Part shown: positions 55,153 through 64,000 of the stretch, one piece after another
How positions within the stretch are numbered: the first letter of the stretch is position 1
How the letters are laid out: every line of letters starts with the position of its first letter
Assembly (NCBI GenBank): GCA_037045145.1
Contig: JBAOIA010000012.1
Span: 744,001 to 808,000, forward strand
From: Bacteroidia bacterium
GTDB lineage: Bacteria > Bacteroidota > Bacteroidia > AKYH767-A > OLB10
DNA length: 64,000 bases
Direction: 5' to 3'
Program-made: the position numbers and the translations under genes
Notes under the pieces: generated by a model
Seen by the model: only the letters and a program-made list of their open reading frames with translations
The model's database searches: none
Told to the model about the DNA's origin: nothing

Positions 55153-57402
55153 CTACCAGGACTTTTTATCTGTTAACAGATTACAAAAAGCTTCAATACT
55201 GAATTTATTCAGCTCGTTATTCCCTTCCTGAATGACGTAAAGTTTTTCTTTTTGAGTAAGATGCCAACTCAATGATATACGTTCTTCTTTTTGGTTCATC
55301 TGCAAATCAACAAACCGAATCTGACGACCATACAAAGTTTTTAAATATTCTGAAAAGCTATCATTTACATAATCCTGCATTACAATAAAATTGCTGCTCA
55401 GGTTTTTAAAAGGGGACATTACTTTTTCCCATAATGAGCGTATTGTTCTCATCTTACTTTGTTCATACTTATTATTATCGCGAATCTGAACAAATACAAC
55501 ACCTGACGTATTTTCCATTATCCACTGTCTGAAAGCAATGAGATAGCGAACAGAAGTCTGCACACCATAGTTATCACGAACGCCTGCATCCATAACCTGA
55601 AAGGTTGGTTCTGATGGCATCTGTGCAACAGGCATAATGTATGGGAATGTTGCATTCATTCTCAATGCAGAAAGATAACGCAGATTACCTGCACCTTGGT
55701 TTTCAAAAAATGACATCAGGTCAACTCCATCAGGAATAGCTTCTTTAAAATTACTGTTGTTTTTACTTTTTAGAAGATAGGTTGATGGCAGAGGAGAAAT
55801 AACCATGAAACGACCATCATTCACCACTGTGGGGCAAATGACCAATCTCGGTATTTCGGATTTTAACTCAGGTAAATAATACTCATTTAACTGCTTATCG
55901 AGTATATGTCCGGTATTTTCATTCAATTGTTCTTCAAATGCATATGCACGGTCTTTAAGATAGGTCTTGCCTTGGTAACTGAACTGCTGAAAATTGAGGA
56001 ACAAATCGCTGATGATAAAACTAAATGCCGTAGCATTCAATACATCTTTTGAAATATTTTTCAGGTAAGCATCTTTATTTTCAAATATTTTCTGTGACCC
56101 TTTATTGCGCAAATACAATTCACGGTAATAAGAAGCGCCTATCAATCCACCTGATGATCCGCTGATAAATTGAGTGTACTTTAGTAACTGCCCATTGAGT
56201 GCACTATCCAACTCAAGCATAGCATTAAAGGTGAACAAAGCAGAACGGACGCCACCACCGCTGACATTGAGTACAACAAGCTTTGGTTTTTCTACTCCTG
56301 CATCATTCCACTTCTTTTTCCAATTATTAAGACTCACCAAGCCTGTTTCGTAATCTTTCTGTAAGCGGTAATGACTGAGCATTTCCTCCATTTTCTGAAT
56401 GGAATATTCCGGTTGTGCTCCATCATAATTAAGTCCGTAGGCTTTGTTCTTGAAATTAAAAACTTCAAGACCGGATAAAAAATTTATCAGAATAAATAAG
56501 CCAACCAGTGCAGTATAAGCCCATCCGCGAAGCCAGTAACGAAAAACACCACCAATCATGATAATCATGGTGAAAAGCAGCAATATGCTTCCTCCTGCAG
56601 GAATTCTAAACACACTGTAGTCACGAAACAATCCTAGTAAAATAAACAGAAGGAAAATAATCATTTCAAGCACTGCAGCATTAATGTGGTTTTGCCTGAA
56701 CACGGATGCAAGCATGAACGATTTGTAGTGTGATGTGCTTCGTACTAAACGGAGTTTAAACGGGAAGGTTAAGTAGGTTTCAACTTTCCATCCGCGTCTG
56801 CGCTGGCGTTTAAGTTTATTATCACGGATTGGTGAAACGAATTTCACGTTATCATGATCGCCATCATGAGTGGCAACACCAAAAAGTTTATAAATATCTT
56901 TATTGGTATGTTGAAAATATTTTAATGTTGAGAAAATAACAAAAGCAATTCCCAGCAAGAGAGCCAAAACCTGGAGTGTGACAATACCGATTGGAAGTAA
57001 CTGATTCTTCAACTGAAAATAATAGATGCCACCGATATAGGTGAAAATAAAAAGTACAGGAAGCACAGCATTGTTGTAGCAGTATTTCTCAAACGTTTTA
57101 TATAAACATGCAAGAAATGGAAATCTGAAACTATTGAGCATATAACTGGAAATATTATATGCCATAATAAAAACACCAAGGCAAATTCCGATAATAAAAA
57201 AAGCAAGCCAACTCACTTTTCCCATGTATTCGGGGTCGAGAAAAAGATAAGGAATACCAAAGCGGTTACCAAAGTTTTGTGTTACACAAGCAAATAAAAC
57301 CAGCCAATAGACTAACAACAGTTGGCTCTTCTTTACATGCATAATTACCAACTGAACAGGAAATGAAAACCAGAAAATCTTTAGTCTGTCTTTAATATTC
57401 AT
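55153..57402 (-). CDS. Membrane-anchored patatin-like phospholipase
   Basis: The 749-residue protein has about eight membrane segments in the first 315 residues and a C-terminal patatin domain. The glycine-rich oxyanion loop SGGGVRSALF is at about 381-390, the nucleophile motif GSSGG at 415-419 (Ser417), and the Asp of the catalytic dyad is in MDAGVRDNYG. Patatins are Ser-Asp acyl hydrolases acting on phospholipids. The fusion to a long polytopic membrane part, with a charged loop at about 180-220 (KLKRQRRRGW), is less common than soluble patatins. It lies 45 bp after ftcD and may be on the same transcript. Confidence 0.92.
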   Translation of the reverse strand: MNIKDRLKIFWFSFPVQLVIMHVKKSQLLLVYWLVLFACVTQNFGNRFGIPYLFLDPEYMGKVSWLAFFIIGICLGVFIMAYNISSYMLNSFRFPFLACLYKTFEKYCYNNAVLPVLFIFTYIGGIYYFQLKNQLLPIGIVTLQVLALLLGIAFVIFSTLKYFQHTNKDIYKLFGVATHDGDHDNVKFVSPIRDNKLKRQRRRGWKVETYLTFPFKLRLVRSTSHYKSFMLASVFRQNHINAAVLEMIIFLLFILLGLFRDYSVFRIPAGGSILLLFTMIIMIGGVFRYWLRGWAYTALVGLFILINFLSGLEVFNFKNKAYGLNYDGAQPEYSIQKMEEMLSHYRLQKDYETGLVSLNNWKKKWNDAGVEKPKLVVLNVSGGGVRSALFTFNAMLELDSALNGQLLKYTQFISGSSGGLIGASYYRELYLRNKGSQKIFENKDAYLKNISKDVLNATAFSFIISDLFLNFQQFSYQGKTYLKDRAYAFEEQLNENTGHILDKQLNEYYLPELKSEIPRLVICPTVVNDGRFMVISPLPSTYLLKSKNNSNFKEAIPDGVDLMSFFENQGAGNLRYLSALRMNATFPYIMPVAQMPSEPTFQVMDAGVRDNYGVQTSVRYLIAFRQWIMENTSGVVFVQIRDNNKYEQSKMRTIRSLWEKVMSPFKNLSSNFIVMQDYVNDSFSEYLKTLYGRQIRFVDLQMNQKEERISLSWHLTQKEKLYVIQEGNNELNKFSIEAFCNLLTDKKSW

Positions 57403-57447
57403 TACTGCATCTTCAACTATATTATACGTATCACATTAAATTTGGTT

Positions 57448-59130
57448 TTATAGGCCTGATATTTTACGGTTTACTTCTTCCAGAATATCTTTTTCATTCG
57501 TAATTGCCAGGTTTTCCATTTCCGCAGCTTGTTTTAAAATTGTTTCAACGAAAGTTTTATCGGTGTATGCTGCAGCATTGATACGTACATTAAGTCCTGC
57601 TCCTAAAACAGCTGTTCTTGCACACATTGCCCCTACTCCTGCATCTGAAACAGAATTTGGATTACCATTTTTTGCCATAGCCTGAATAAGCTCCATTGAC
57701 TGTAGTGAAATTTTCATTACTGACAGTGGTACTTCAATGGCATAACGTGTGGCTTCAGCAATGGCTTGTTTTCTGTCTGCCTTCTCTTGATCTGAAGTTT
57801 TAGGCAACTTAAATGCATCCATTATTTTGTTAAATGCCACTGTATCTTCATCAACTAAGTGGACTAATTGCTTTTTAAGTTTTTGTCCTTTTTCCGCCCA
57901 GTCAGAAAATTCATTCCATCGTTCTTCCCATCCTTTTTTAGAAGCAGAAAGATTGGCTACCATGGTTGCAAGCGCAACTCCCAATGAGCCGCAATATGCC
58001 GCTATTGATCCTCCACCCGGAGCAGGAGATTCGCTGGCCGTTTCATCAACAAAAGCATTCAACCTCATATTTGCCAGTACAGGTTTGTTAACACTCTCCA
58101 TCACATATTCAATAATTCTTTTCTCAGGAGTGAATGGTGACAATTCATCAAGCCCCATCGACTTAACAGCAATATGAATTAACTCATCATCAGAAACCCC
58201 CGATGACAAGCGTTGTTTGTTAAGAAAATACTTTCCTGCATCGAGCATGGCCTGCAATGGAACCAAGCCTACCAACTCACTGCCGGTAGCACGATATCCG
58301 CGCTCATACGCACTACGCGCACTTTCTTCAAAAACAATATGCAGTGGAGTTTCTCTAAACTTTGTAATATTTATAGAGACCTGTGCAATACCATATTCTT
58401 CTATATACCATCCTATTGCTTTAACACCTTTAAGCTTACCCGGTATTCTGATTTCATTACCCGCAGCATCCAATATTTTTTTTCCATTGCTATCAGTTTT
58501 CACACGCCCGGCTTCTCGAATATCGAAGGCTACAGAGTTTGCACGTTTAACGGATTTGGTGTTAAGATTTACATTATAGGCTATCAGAAAATCGCGAGCA
58601 CCAATAACTGTGGCACCTGAATGTGGAGGCAGTTCATCTGGTCCGAAATCCGGTTTCCACTCCGGCTGTTTTATCTTCTTGAAGAAACCTTCATACTCTC
58701 CTGCTCTTATGACAGACAAATTATTTCTACTCTTGTTAGGTTGTGCTTCTTCATAGAGATACACAGGTATTTTAAGTTCCTTACCTACCCTCTCGGCCAA
58801 TTTCTTTGACCATGCTGCTGTTTCTGCCATACTAATATTCGCCACAGGAATAAAAGGACAAACATCAGTTGCACCCATTCGTGGATGTTCGCCTTTATGC
58901 TTACTCATATCAATGAGTGTGGCTGCCATTGCAATACCTTTAAATGCTGCTTCTACTACTTGTGCCGGTTCGCCCACAAAAGTTACTACGGTTCTGTTGG
59001 TAGCCTTTCCCGGATCTACATTCAGCAATTTTATACCTTCAACAGATTCTATGCTATCGGTAATTTGTTTAATAATAGTCAAATCATTCCCTTCGCTGAA
59101 GTTGGGAACACATTCAATCAACTGCTTCAT
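57448..59130 (-). CDS. ftcD: Bifunctional glutamate formimidoyltransferase/formimidoyl-THF cyclodeaminase
   Basis: The 560-residue protein fuses the formiminotransferase part (about 1-330; LIECVPNFSEGNDLTII, HKGEHPRMGATDVCPFIPV, AIGWYIEEYGIAQVSIN) with the cyclodeaminase part (about 350-560; FVDETASESPAPGGGSIAA, DAGVGAMCARTA). It moves the formimino group of formiminoglutamate to tetrahydrofolate and releases ammonia to give methenyl-THF, linking histidine breakdown to one-carbon metabolism. It lies after hutG with a 169-bp gap. Having both FTCD and a formimidoylglutamase-like HutG gives two possible fates for formiminoglutamate. Confidence 0.96.
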   Translation of the reverse strand: MKQLIECVPNFSEGNDLTIIKQITDSIESVEGIKLLNVDPGKATNRTVVTFVGEPAQVVEAAFKGIAMAATLIDMSKHKGEHPRMGATDVCPFIPVANISMAETAAWSKKLAERVGKELKIPVYLYEEAQPNKSRNNLSVIRAGEYEGFFKKIKQPEWKPDFGPDELPPHSGATVIGARDFLIAYNVNLNTKSVKRANSVAFDIREAGRVKTDSNGKKILDAAGNEIRIPGKLKGVKAIGWYIEEYGIAQVSINITKFRETPLHIVFEESARSAYERGYRATGSELVGLVPLQAMLDAGKYFLNKQRLSSGVSDDELIHIAVKSMGLDELSPFTPEKRIIEYVMESVNKPVLANMRLNAFVDETASESPAPGGGSIAAYCGSLGVALATMVANLSASKKGWEERWNEFSDWAEKGQKLKKQLVHLVDEDTVAFNKIMDAFKLPKTSDQEKADRKQAIAEATRYAIEVPLSVMKISLQSMELIQAMAKNGNPNSVSDAGVGAMCARTAVLGAGLNVRINAAAYTDKTFVETILKQAAEMENLAITNEKDILEEVNRKISGL

Positions 59131-59299
59131 TTATTTTTGTTTTAATCTTTTTGAAAATTATGTATGATAAGAACATCAAAATTACTTTGAAAAAGAATGC
59201 ACCGCTGAAGAATAAAAAAAGTTTTAAAGGTGCTACGTGCAAAAGATCCTCTTTATGAATTTAATGAACTTCAACAGTTTTTGACAATTAAACCTCGAA

Positions 59300-60373
59300 T
59301 CAGCTCTTGCTGTTTTTAAAAGTAGTGCGAGCTTTAATATAGTCAGCAACTAAATAACCGATAAGTTTACCTGTTTTATTATCAGCCTTTATGTGTGAAA
59401 GCACAGGTGCTGCTTCGGCAATATGTAAATAACATGTATTCAGTTTCGAGGCTGCGCGCGTTATATACTGTCGGGCCTGAATGGTACTGATTCCACTTGA
59501 AGTTTTGGCACTTGAAGGAATATTTTGTATAGTATCCATGTCAATTTCTATACCGCAGTAGTTGTCTTTAACATATTCAATGGCTTTATCAACTGCTTCT
59601 GTAAATGAAATTTTTTCTCTGATAAAGATATCTTCAAAAAATGACAATGAAAAATTTTCTGGTCTCTCCATCATATATTGCAGCACATTACCTGCATTAT
59701 AACTTTCATGCAAGCCAACCATTGCATATTTGTTCAAAAACTTTTGTTCAAAAGCATAACGAAATCCATTTCCACTGTGACGACCTTCCATTTCTCTAAA
59801 ATCGGAGTGCGCATCACTATTGATACAGTTTATACTCTTTGTTTTTATAACCCCATTTAAATGAAGTCCTGTGGCAGCGGCTTTAATATTTGGAAATGCA
59901 TTGTTATGGCCACCACCAATTATTATAGCTTCCTTGCCCGATTGAATAATTGCCTTTACAACTTCGAAAACTCTTTCATCAATCTGTTCAACAAATTCTC
60001 TTGCTTTACCGAGCCCTTTTTCTGTCTTAAAATTTATCCCATCGGCAGCAAGCATCAGATCATCAAAGTTGATGTGACCAAGAACCAAAATATTACTGCC
60101 ATCGCCAAAACAATTGCTTTGCACATTCAACAAGCTGAACAATGCCGGCTTCCATGCACTGTATGCGCCTCCACGACCGCCATTAGCTCTGATTCCAATA
60201 TCTTCTGGAAGACCTAATAAAACATATTCAGCATCTGACTGACTTAAAAGTTCAAGTAATGAAGCATCACTATTTTTGAGTACCTGTACATTCTCACCCA
60301 CCTTGGTTTCATTCTTGCGGGTGCGTGTTTCCCAACTAATATCTTCTTTACTGTAAACTACAAGATGACTCAT
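59300..60373 (-). CDS. hutG: Arginase-fold formimidoylglutamase
   Basis: The 357-residue ureohydrolase-like protein shows IIGGGHNNAFPN (His156), NSDAHSDFREMEGRHSG (Asp187, His189, Asp191) and a C-terminal GIEIDMDTIQNIPSS, which correspond to the metal-binding motifs of the arginase family. The usual Asp after GGH is Asn here, and the last motif has IDMDTI rather than SxDxDxxDP. Given the neighbours (hutI 2 bp upstream, ftcD downstream), hydrolysis of formiminoglutamate to glutamate and formamide is the likely role, though the substrate rests on context. Confidence 0.88.
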   Translation of the reverse strand: MSHLVVYSKEDISWETRTRKNETKVGENVQVLKNSDASLLELLSQSDAEYVLLGLPEDIGIRANGGRGGAYSAWKPALFSLLNVQSNCFGDGSNILVLGHINFDDLMLAADGINFKTEKGLGKAREFVEQIDERVFEVVKAIIQSGKEAIIIGGGHNNAFPNIKAAATGLHLNGVIKTKSINCINSDAHSDFREMEGRHSGNGFRYAFEQKFLNKYAMVGLHESYNAGNVLQYMMERPENFSLSFFEDIFIREKISFTEAVDKAIEYVKDNYCGIEIDMDTIQNIPSSAKTSSGISTIQARQYITRAASKLNTCYLHIAEAAPVLSHIKADNKTGKLIGYLVADYIKARTTFKNSKS

Positions 60374-60375
60374 AT

Positions 60376-61623
60376 TTACACAACTTTTTTGCCTTTTACA
60401 TAAACCGCTTCTACCACATTTTCATTGAATGAGTAGGGTATGATATATGGCGATGTTATTTTCTTGGTTATAAAAAAATCTGCTCTTTTGCCAATAGAAA
60501 TACTACCGGTAGTATGACTAATATTCATTGCATAGGCGGCATTGATAGTGGCAGCATTAAATGCTTCTTCAGGGTTTAATTTATACTGAACACAAAGAAG
60601 ACTAATCATAAAATTCATGTCGCCTGAGGGTGAGCTTCCGGGGTTAAAATCCGTTGCTACGGCTAAAGGTAAGCCTGCATCAATCATCTTTCTGGCAGGA
60701 GGCAAGGGTAAACTCAAAAAGAATGCAGCACCGGGTAGCACAACGGGCATTGTTCCACTATTTTTAAGTGCAGCAATTTCTTCGTCTTCAACAAACTCCA
60801 GATGATCTACACTAATGGCATTACAGTTAACACCAGCCTGAACACCACCTGAACGGCTCATCTGATTGGCATGCACCTTGGGTATTAAACCAAACTTAGT
60901 ACCTGCATTTAGTATAGCTTCTGTTTCCTGCTGTGTAAAATAATTTCTTTCGCAGAACACATCACAATAATCAGCTAACTTTTCAGCAGCAACTGCAGGT
61001 ATCATATCATCAATAACATGTCTGACATAGCCTGCCTTATTGTTTTTGAATTTCTCCGGAACTGCATGAGCACCCAGAAAAGTAGATTTTATATTTAGAG
61101 GTAGGCTTTCTTTAATTCGCCTTATTACCCTAAGCATCTTTAGTTCGCTTTCAAGGCTCAAGCCATAGCCACTCTTTATCTCTATTGAAGTGGTTCCCTT
61201 TGCAATCATTAAATCTATTCGTTGCATTGCAGTTTGAAACAAATCTTCCTCTGATGCAACGGCAAGTTTCTTAGCAGAATTCAGAATACCTCCACCACGT
61301 TGTGCTATATCTTCATAAGACAACCCATTGATGCGGTCAACAAATTCCTCTTCGCGCGAGGCTGCATAAACAAGATGTGTATGTGAATCGCACCATCCCG
61401 GCATCACATATTTACCTTCTGCCTGAACCAATTCATAGGTACTGTATTTTTCTTTCACTGACTCCCATTCAGTCATGGTGCCATAGTTTTCTATAAGCCC
61501 ATCTTTTATCGCCAGAAAAGCATCATGAAAGATTATAAAACTGCGTAAATCCTGCCCACGTTTAATAATTACATTAGTATCCAAAATTCCACAGAGGCCT
61601 TTAATATTAAGTATTACAATCAC
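60376..61623 (-). CDS. hutI: Imidazolonepropionase
   Basis: The 415-residue amidohydrolase has the metal-binding HTH in MPGWCDSHTHLVYAASREEE, then YEDIAQRGGGILNSAK, SIEIKSGYGLSLESELKML, FLGAHAVP, KVHANQMSRSGG and TDFNPGSSPSGDMNFMI, all typical of HutI. It opens the imidazolone ring to N-formimino-L-glutamate. The first of the hut cluster here, it is followed after 2 bp by hutG and so translationally coupled. The annotated start (MIVILNIKGLCGI) gives a length close to the family. Confidence 0.96.
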   Translation of the reverse strand: MIVILNIKGLCGILDTNVIIKRGQDLRSFIIFHDAFLAIKDGLIENYGTMTEWESVKEKYSTYELVQAEGKYVMPGWCDSHTHLVYAASREEEFVDRINGLSYEDIAQRGGGILNSAKKLAVASEEDLFQTAMQRIDLMIAKGTTSIEIKSGYGLSLESELKMLRVIRRIKESLPLNIKSTFLGAHAVPEKFKNNKAGYVRHVIDDMIPAVAAEKLADYCDVFCERNYFTQQETEAILNAGTKFGLIPKVHANQMSRSGGVQAGVNCNAISVDHLEFVEDEEIAALKNSGTMPVVLPGAAFFLSLPLPPARKMIDAGLPLAVATDFNPGSSPSGDMNFMISLLCVQYKLNPEEAFNAATINAAYAMNISHTTGSISIGKRADFFITKKITSPYIIPYSFNENVVEAVYVKGKKVV

Positions 61624-61669
61624 AATTTTAGAATTTGATTTTGTTTGAGATAAAACTATGACGAAATAT

Positions 61670-63832
61670 TTATAGGTTTTTCTTAAAGTACTCAGTCATC
61701 ATTTCATACAAATGCCACCTCGATTGAGAAATGCCATGTGCCTGATTGGGGTAATAAAAAGAGTCGAATTGTTTTTTATTCTTTACTAATGCAATAACCA
61801 TTTCTGCACTGTTCTGAAAATGCACATTGTCATCAGTTAGCCCGTGAATGAGCAAATACTTACCTTTCAATTTATCGGCAAAAAAAACAGGTGAGTTATC
61901 ATCATAACCTTTTGGATTCTCTGCCGGCAAAGACAAATATCTTTCCGTATAAATTGAATCGTAATAGCGCCAGTTGATGACAGGTGCTACGGCAACACCA
62001 ACTTTAAAATAATCAGCACCCTTTGTCATAAGTAAAGAAGTCAAATAGCCACCATAACTCCATCCATGAACACCAATACGGGTTGAGTCAACATAAGATA
62101 ATGCACGAAGATATTTTGCAAATTCTATCTGATCAATCGTTTCATAATGACCCATGTTTTTATAAATACTATTGGCAAATTCCTTACCACGTCCCGGAGT
62201 TCCTCTGTTGTCAACCGATACTACAATAAAACCATCTTGCGCAAGCATCTGATGCCAGAGGAAATTTGATCCACCCCATTGGTTAAGGACTGTCTGTCTG
62301 CCCGGCCCTCCATATAAATAAACAATAACAGGATATTTTTTATTCTCATTGGCTTTAAAACCCGGTGGCGTTATCATCCATGCATGCAGGCTGATTTTTT
62401 CAGAATTAGTGAATTCAAAAAATTCAGGTTTAGAAATTGTATAAGCTTCAAGATTCTTTACCACTCTTTCATTATTTTCCAACACCCTTATTTTTTTACC
62501 TCTGCTGTCCTGAACATAACAGATATAAGGTTTGTCAATTGTGCTATGTGTAATTACTGAATACTTAAAATTACTGCTGAAAGATGCTGATGCAGTACCG
62601 TTGGCAGGCGACAATAATTTCTTCTTATGATTCAGGTCTACAGAATAAACAACTCTTTCCATTGGGGTTGGCTCAGCAACCTGATAAAAACAACTTTTAG
62701 TTTTCTCATCATAGCCATAAAATGTTATTACTTCACCACCATGAGTTAACATTTTTTCTGTGCCATCACTAAGGTTTCTCAGATAAATCTGATTGTATCC
62801 ACTTTTATCGCTGCTGTAAATAAATTGTGTTCCATTATTCAAGAAAATCAGGTTATCAGTAATCTCAATAAACGTGTTATTTTTTTCATTCATGAGTAAA
62901 GTGACTTTGCCTGAAGCAGCATCGCACAATAAATAATCCAAACTGTTCTGATGTCTATTTAATCTTAATACACATAATTGCCCTTTCAACTTTGTCCATT
63001 TTATTCTTGGAATGTATTGATCTTTTTCATCACCAGTTTGCATTTTAATGCTTTTACCTGTAGTGAGATTATAAACAAAAATTTCCACAACTGAATTTTC
63101 TTCACCGGCTTTAGGATATTTATACTTCTCTTCTTTTGGATAAAGTGAGTCGTAATATGTTAGTGTGAATTCTTTAACTCTGCTTTCATCAAACCTGTAG
63201 TATGCTATATACATCCCATCATTTGACCATTGATATCCCTGACTGAAAGAAAATTCTTCTTCGTAAACCCAGTCTGTAGCGCCATTGATGATAGAATTTT
63301 TCTGCCCATCATCAGTAACCATTTTTTCACTGAAGTCTGAAAGATTTTTTAGATATAAATTATTATCACGGACAAAAGCAACCATGTTACCTTGTGGATT
63401 AAACTGTGCATACATCTGCTTTCCTTTTTCTGAAAGTTGAGTTAGTTTGCGGTTTGTAAAATCAAAAATATAATAGTCGGCCTTTGTTGAATGTCTGTAA
63501 ATTGCTTCTGAAGCTGTTTTCAGCAAAACTTTTTTTTCATCATCACTAAAGGTGTATTCCGAATATGCAAAACCCCTGATTTTTGATTGCAACTCTTCAT
63601 TTTTCATAAGTGTGTCAATAACCTTTCCTGTTTTGAAACTGTAGCGAATCAGGTTTCCGGCTTTGTCGGTATTTGAAAAGGTGTCGCCACTTTTCATACT
63701 TTTTAGGGAAGAAACACTTTTAGCAGAAAACTGCGATGACCCCCAAATGTCGGCATAAGTAAATTTTTTTTGTGCATACAGATTGGAAACTGCAAAAGCA
63801 CAAATGGCAAGAAAAAATATTTTTTTGATCAT
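61670..63832 (-). CDS. S9 family dipeptidyl-peptidase IV-like serine peptidase
   Basis: The 720-residue protein starts at ATG 63832 (MIKKIFFLAICAFAVSNLYAQ, a good signal peptide). The frame is open to ATG 63853, but that start overlaps a TAGGTTTG promoter box. It has an N-terminal beta-propeller (about 40-460; FSFSQGYQWSNDGMYIAYYRFDE, including a Glu pair like that which fixes the substrate N-terminus in DPP-IV) and a C-terminal hydrolase with nucleophile GWSYGGY, Asp in HGLTDDNVH and His in NQAHGIS. It would remove dipeptides from exported peptides. It lies upstream of hutI with a 46-bp gap, which could supply histidine-containing peptides (inference). Confidence 0.94.
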   Translation of the reverse strand: MIKKIFFLAICAFAVSNLYAQKKFTYADIWGSSQFSAKSVSSLKSMKSGDTFSNTDKAGNLIRYSFKTGKVIDTLMKNEELQSKIRGFAYSEYTFSDDEKKVLLKTASEAIYRHSTKADYYIFDFTNRKLTQLSEKGKQMYAQFNPQGNMVAFVRDNNLYLKNLSDFSEKMVTDDGQKNSIINGATDWVYEEEFSFSQGYQWSNDGMYIAYYRFDESRVKEFTLTYYDSLYPKEEKYKYPKAGEENSVVEIFVYNLTTGKSIKMQTGDEKDQYIPRIKWTKLKGQLCVLRLNRHQNSLDYLLCDAASGKVTLLMNEKNNTFIEITDNLIFLNNGTQFIYSSDKSGYNQIYLRNLSDGTEKMLTHGGEVITFYGYDEKTKSCFYQVAEPTPMERVVYSVDLNHKKKLLSPANGTASASFSSNFKYSVITHSTIDKPYICYVQDSRGKKIRVLENNERVVKNLEAYTISKPEFFEFTNSEKISLHAWMITPPGFKANENKKYPVIVYLYGGPGRQTVLNQWGGSNFLWHQMLAQDGFIVVSVDNRGTPGRGKEFANSIYKNMGHYETIDQIEFAKYLRALSYVDSTRIGVHGWSYGGYLTSLLMTKGADYFKVGVAVAPVINWRYYDSIYTERYLSLPAENPKGYDDNSPVFFADKLKGKYLLIHGLTDDNVHFQNSAEMVIALVKNKKQFDSFYYPNQAHGISQSRWHLYEMMTEYFKKNL

Positions 63833-63850
63833 TACATAAAAATTAAAGTT

Positions 63851-63858
63851 CAAACCTA
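63851..63858 (-). promoter_or_regulatory. Promoter -7 box for the DPP-IV-like gene
   Basis: TAGGTTTG on the minus strand matches TAnnTTTG, 18 bp before ATG 63832. It overlaps the upstream ATG 63853, which decides the start choice. Confidence 0.5.
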
Positions 63859-63931
63859 CAAAGAATACAGAAATCAGAAATTAAACCGAATAAAGAAGAG
63901 CATAAATTCTGATGTCAATCAGAGACTGGAC

Positions 63932-63974
63932 AAAAAAAATGCGGTCATAGCCCTATAATCAGGCTATGACCGCA
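63932..63974 (-). terminator. Intrinsic terminator of a gene beyond the right edge
   Basis: A perfect 13-bp stem TGCGGTCATAGCC/GGCTATGACCGCA (63940-63952 with 63962-63974) has a 9-nt loop. The A8 run at 63932-63939 reads as T8 on the minus strand, so this terminates a minus-strand gene lying to the right of the window. Confidence 0.9.
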
Positions 63975-64000
63975 AACTTAAAATATGGACTATTAAATAA

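Noticed and set aside
63853..63861. Upstream start (MNFNFYV) for the DPP-IV-like gene
   Set aside because: It overlaps the TAGGTTTG box, and the start at 63832 gives a normal signal peptide.

Overview
The window is a piece of a Bacteroidota chromosome. The evidence is a moderately AT-rich sequence, many secreted proteins ending in type IX secretion system (T9SS) sorting domains, TAnnTTTG -7 promoter boxes, SprB-type repeats, and an uppS-bamA-skp-skp cluster as in that phylum. Order and family cannot be fixed from the sequence alone. No rRNA, tRNA, CRISPR array, integrase or complete insertion sequence was seen.

Layout. 1-2767 (-): 5' part of a large CUB plus SprB-repeat surface protein that runs off the left edge. 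3376-6227 (-): thioredoxin-like protein and polytopic membrane protein. 6444-7622 (+): secreted lipase. 7627-9707 (-): urocanate hydratase and a coupled lipoprotein. 9846-11876 (-): uvrB. 12157-16689 (+): uppS, bamA and two skp genes, closed by a strong terminator. 16976-19371: yitT, doxX, usp. 19521-22781 (+): metzincin protease with T9SS tail. 22897-25317 (+): a YfhO-type membrane protein gene broken by a stop and two frameshifts. 25330-26634 (+): glycosyltransferase. 26639-43987 (-): an apparently single, roughly 17-kb operon of T9SS surface proteins. 44082-45958 (+): wecB and a Cas4/RecB-like nuclease. 45960-53290 (-): a BNR/Kelch secreted protein, pnp, rpsO, DUF3078, mscL, ridA. 53403-55124 (+): purple acid phosphatase. 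55153-63832 (-): patatin phospholipase, histidine-degradation genes (ftcD, hutG, hutI) and a DPP-IV-like peptidase. A terminator for an unseen gene lies at the right edge.

The most unusual region is 26.6-44.0 kb. A first gene (C; SprB repeats and coiled coil) is followed by five alternating pairs of secreted proteins, here called B (propeller-like, T9SS tail) and A (C-terminal module with coathanger-like repeats, T9SS tail). Most adjacent genes overlap by ATGA. Three A genes share an almost identical C-terminal module joined to very different N-terminal halves. Four B genes share a leader and signal peptide joined to different bodies. Two A genes are cut at the same point by a 129-bp imperfect inverted repeat lying in a 347-bp perfect direct repeat. 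Gene C carries a run of 16 C in its signal-peptide region, placed so that a change in tract length would switch the promoter-proximal start in and out of frame. I infer a recombining, possibly phase-variable surface-antigen locus. The structure is read from sequence; the function is not known.

The histidine pathway is split: hutU lies about 48 kb from the ftcD-hutG-hutI cluster, and hutH is not in the window. Together hutU, HutI, HutG and the FTCD protein would convert urocanate to glutamate and a one-carbon unit on tetrahydrofolate.
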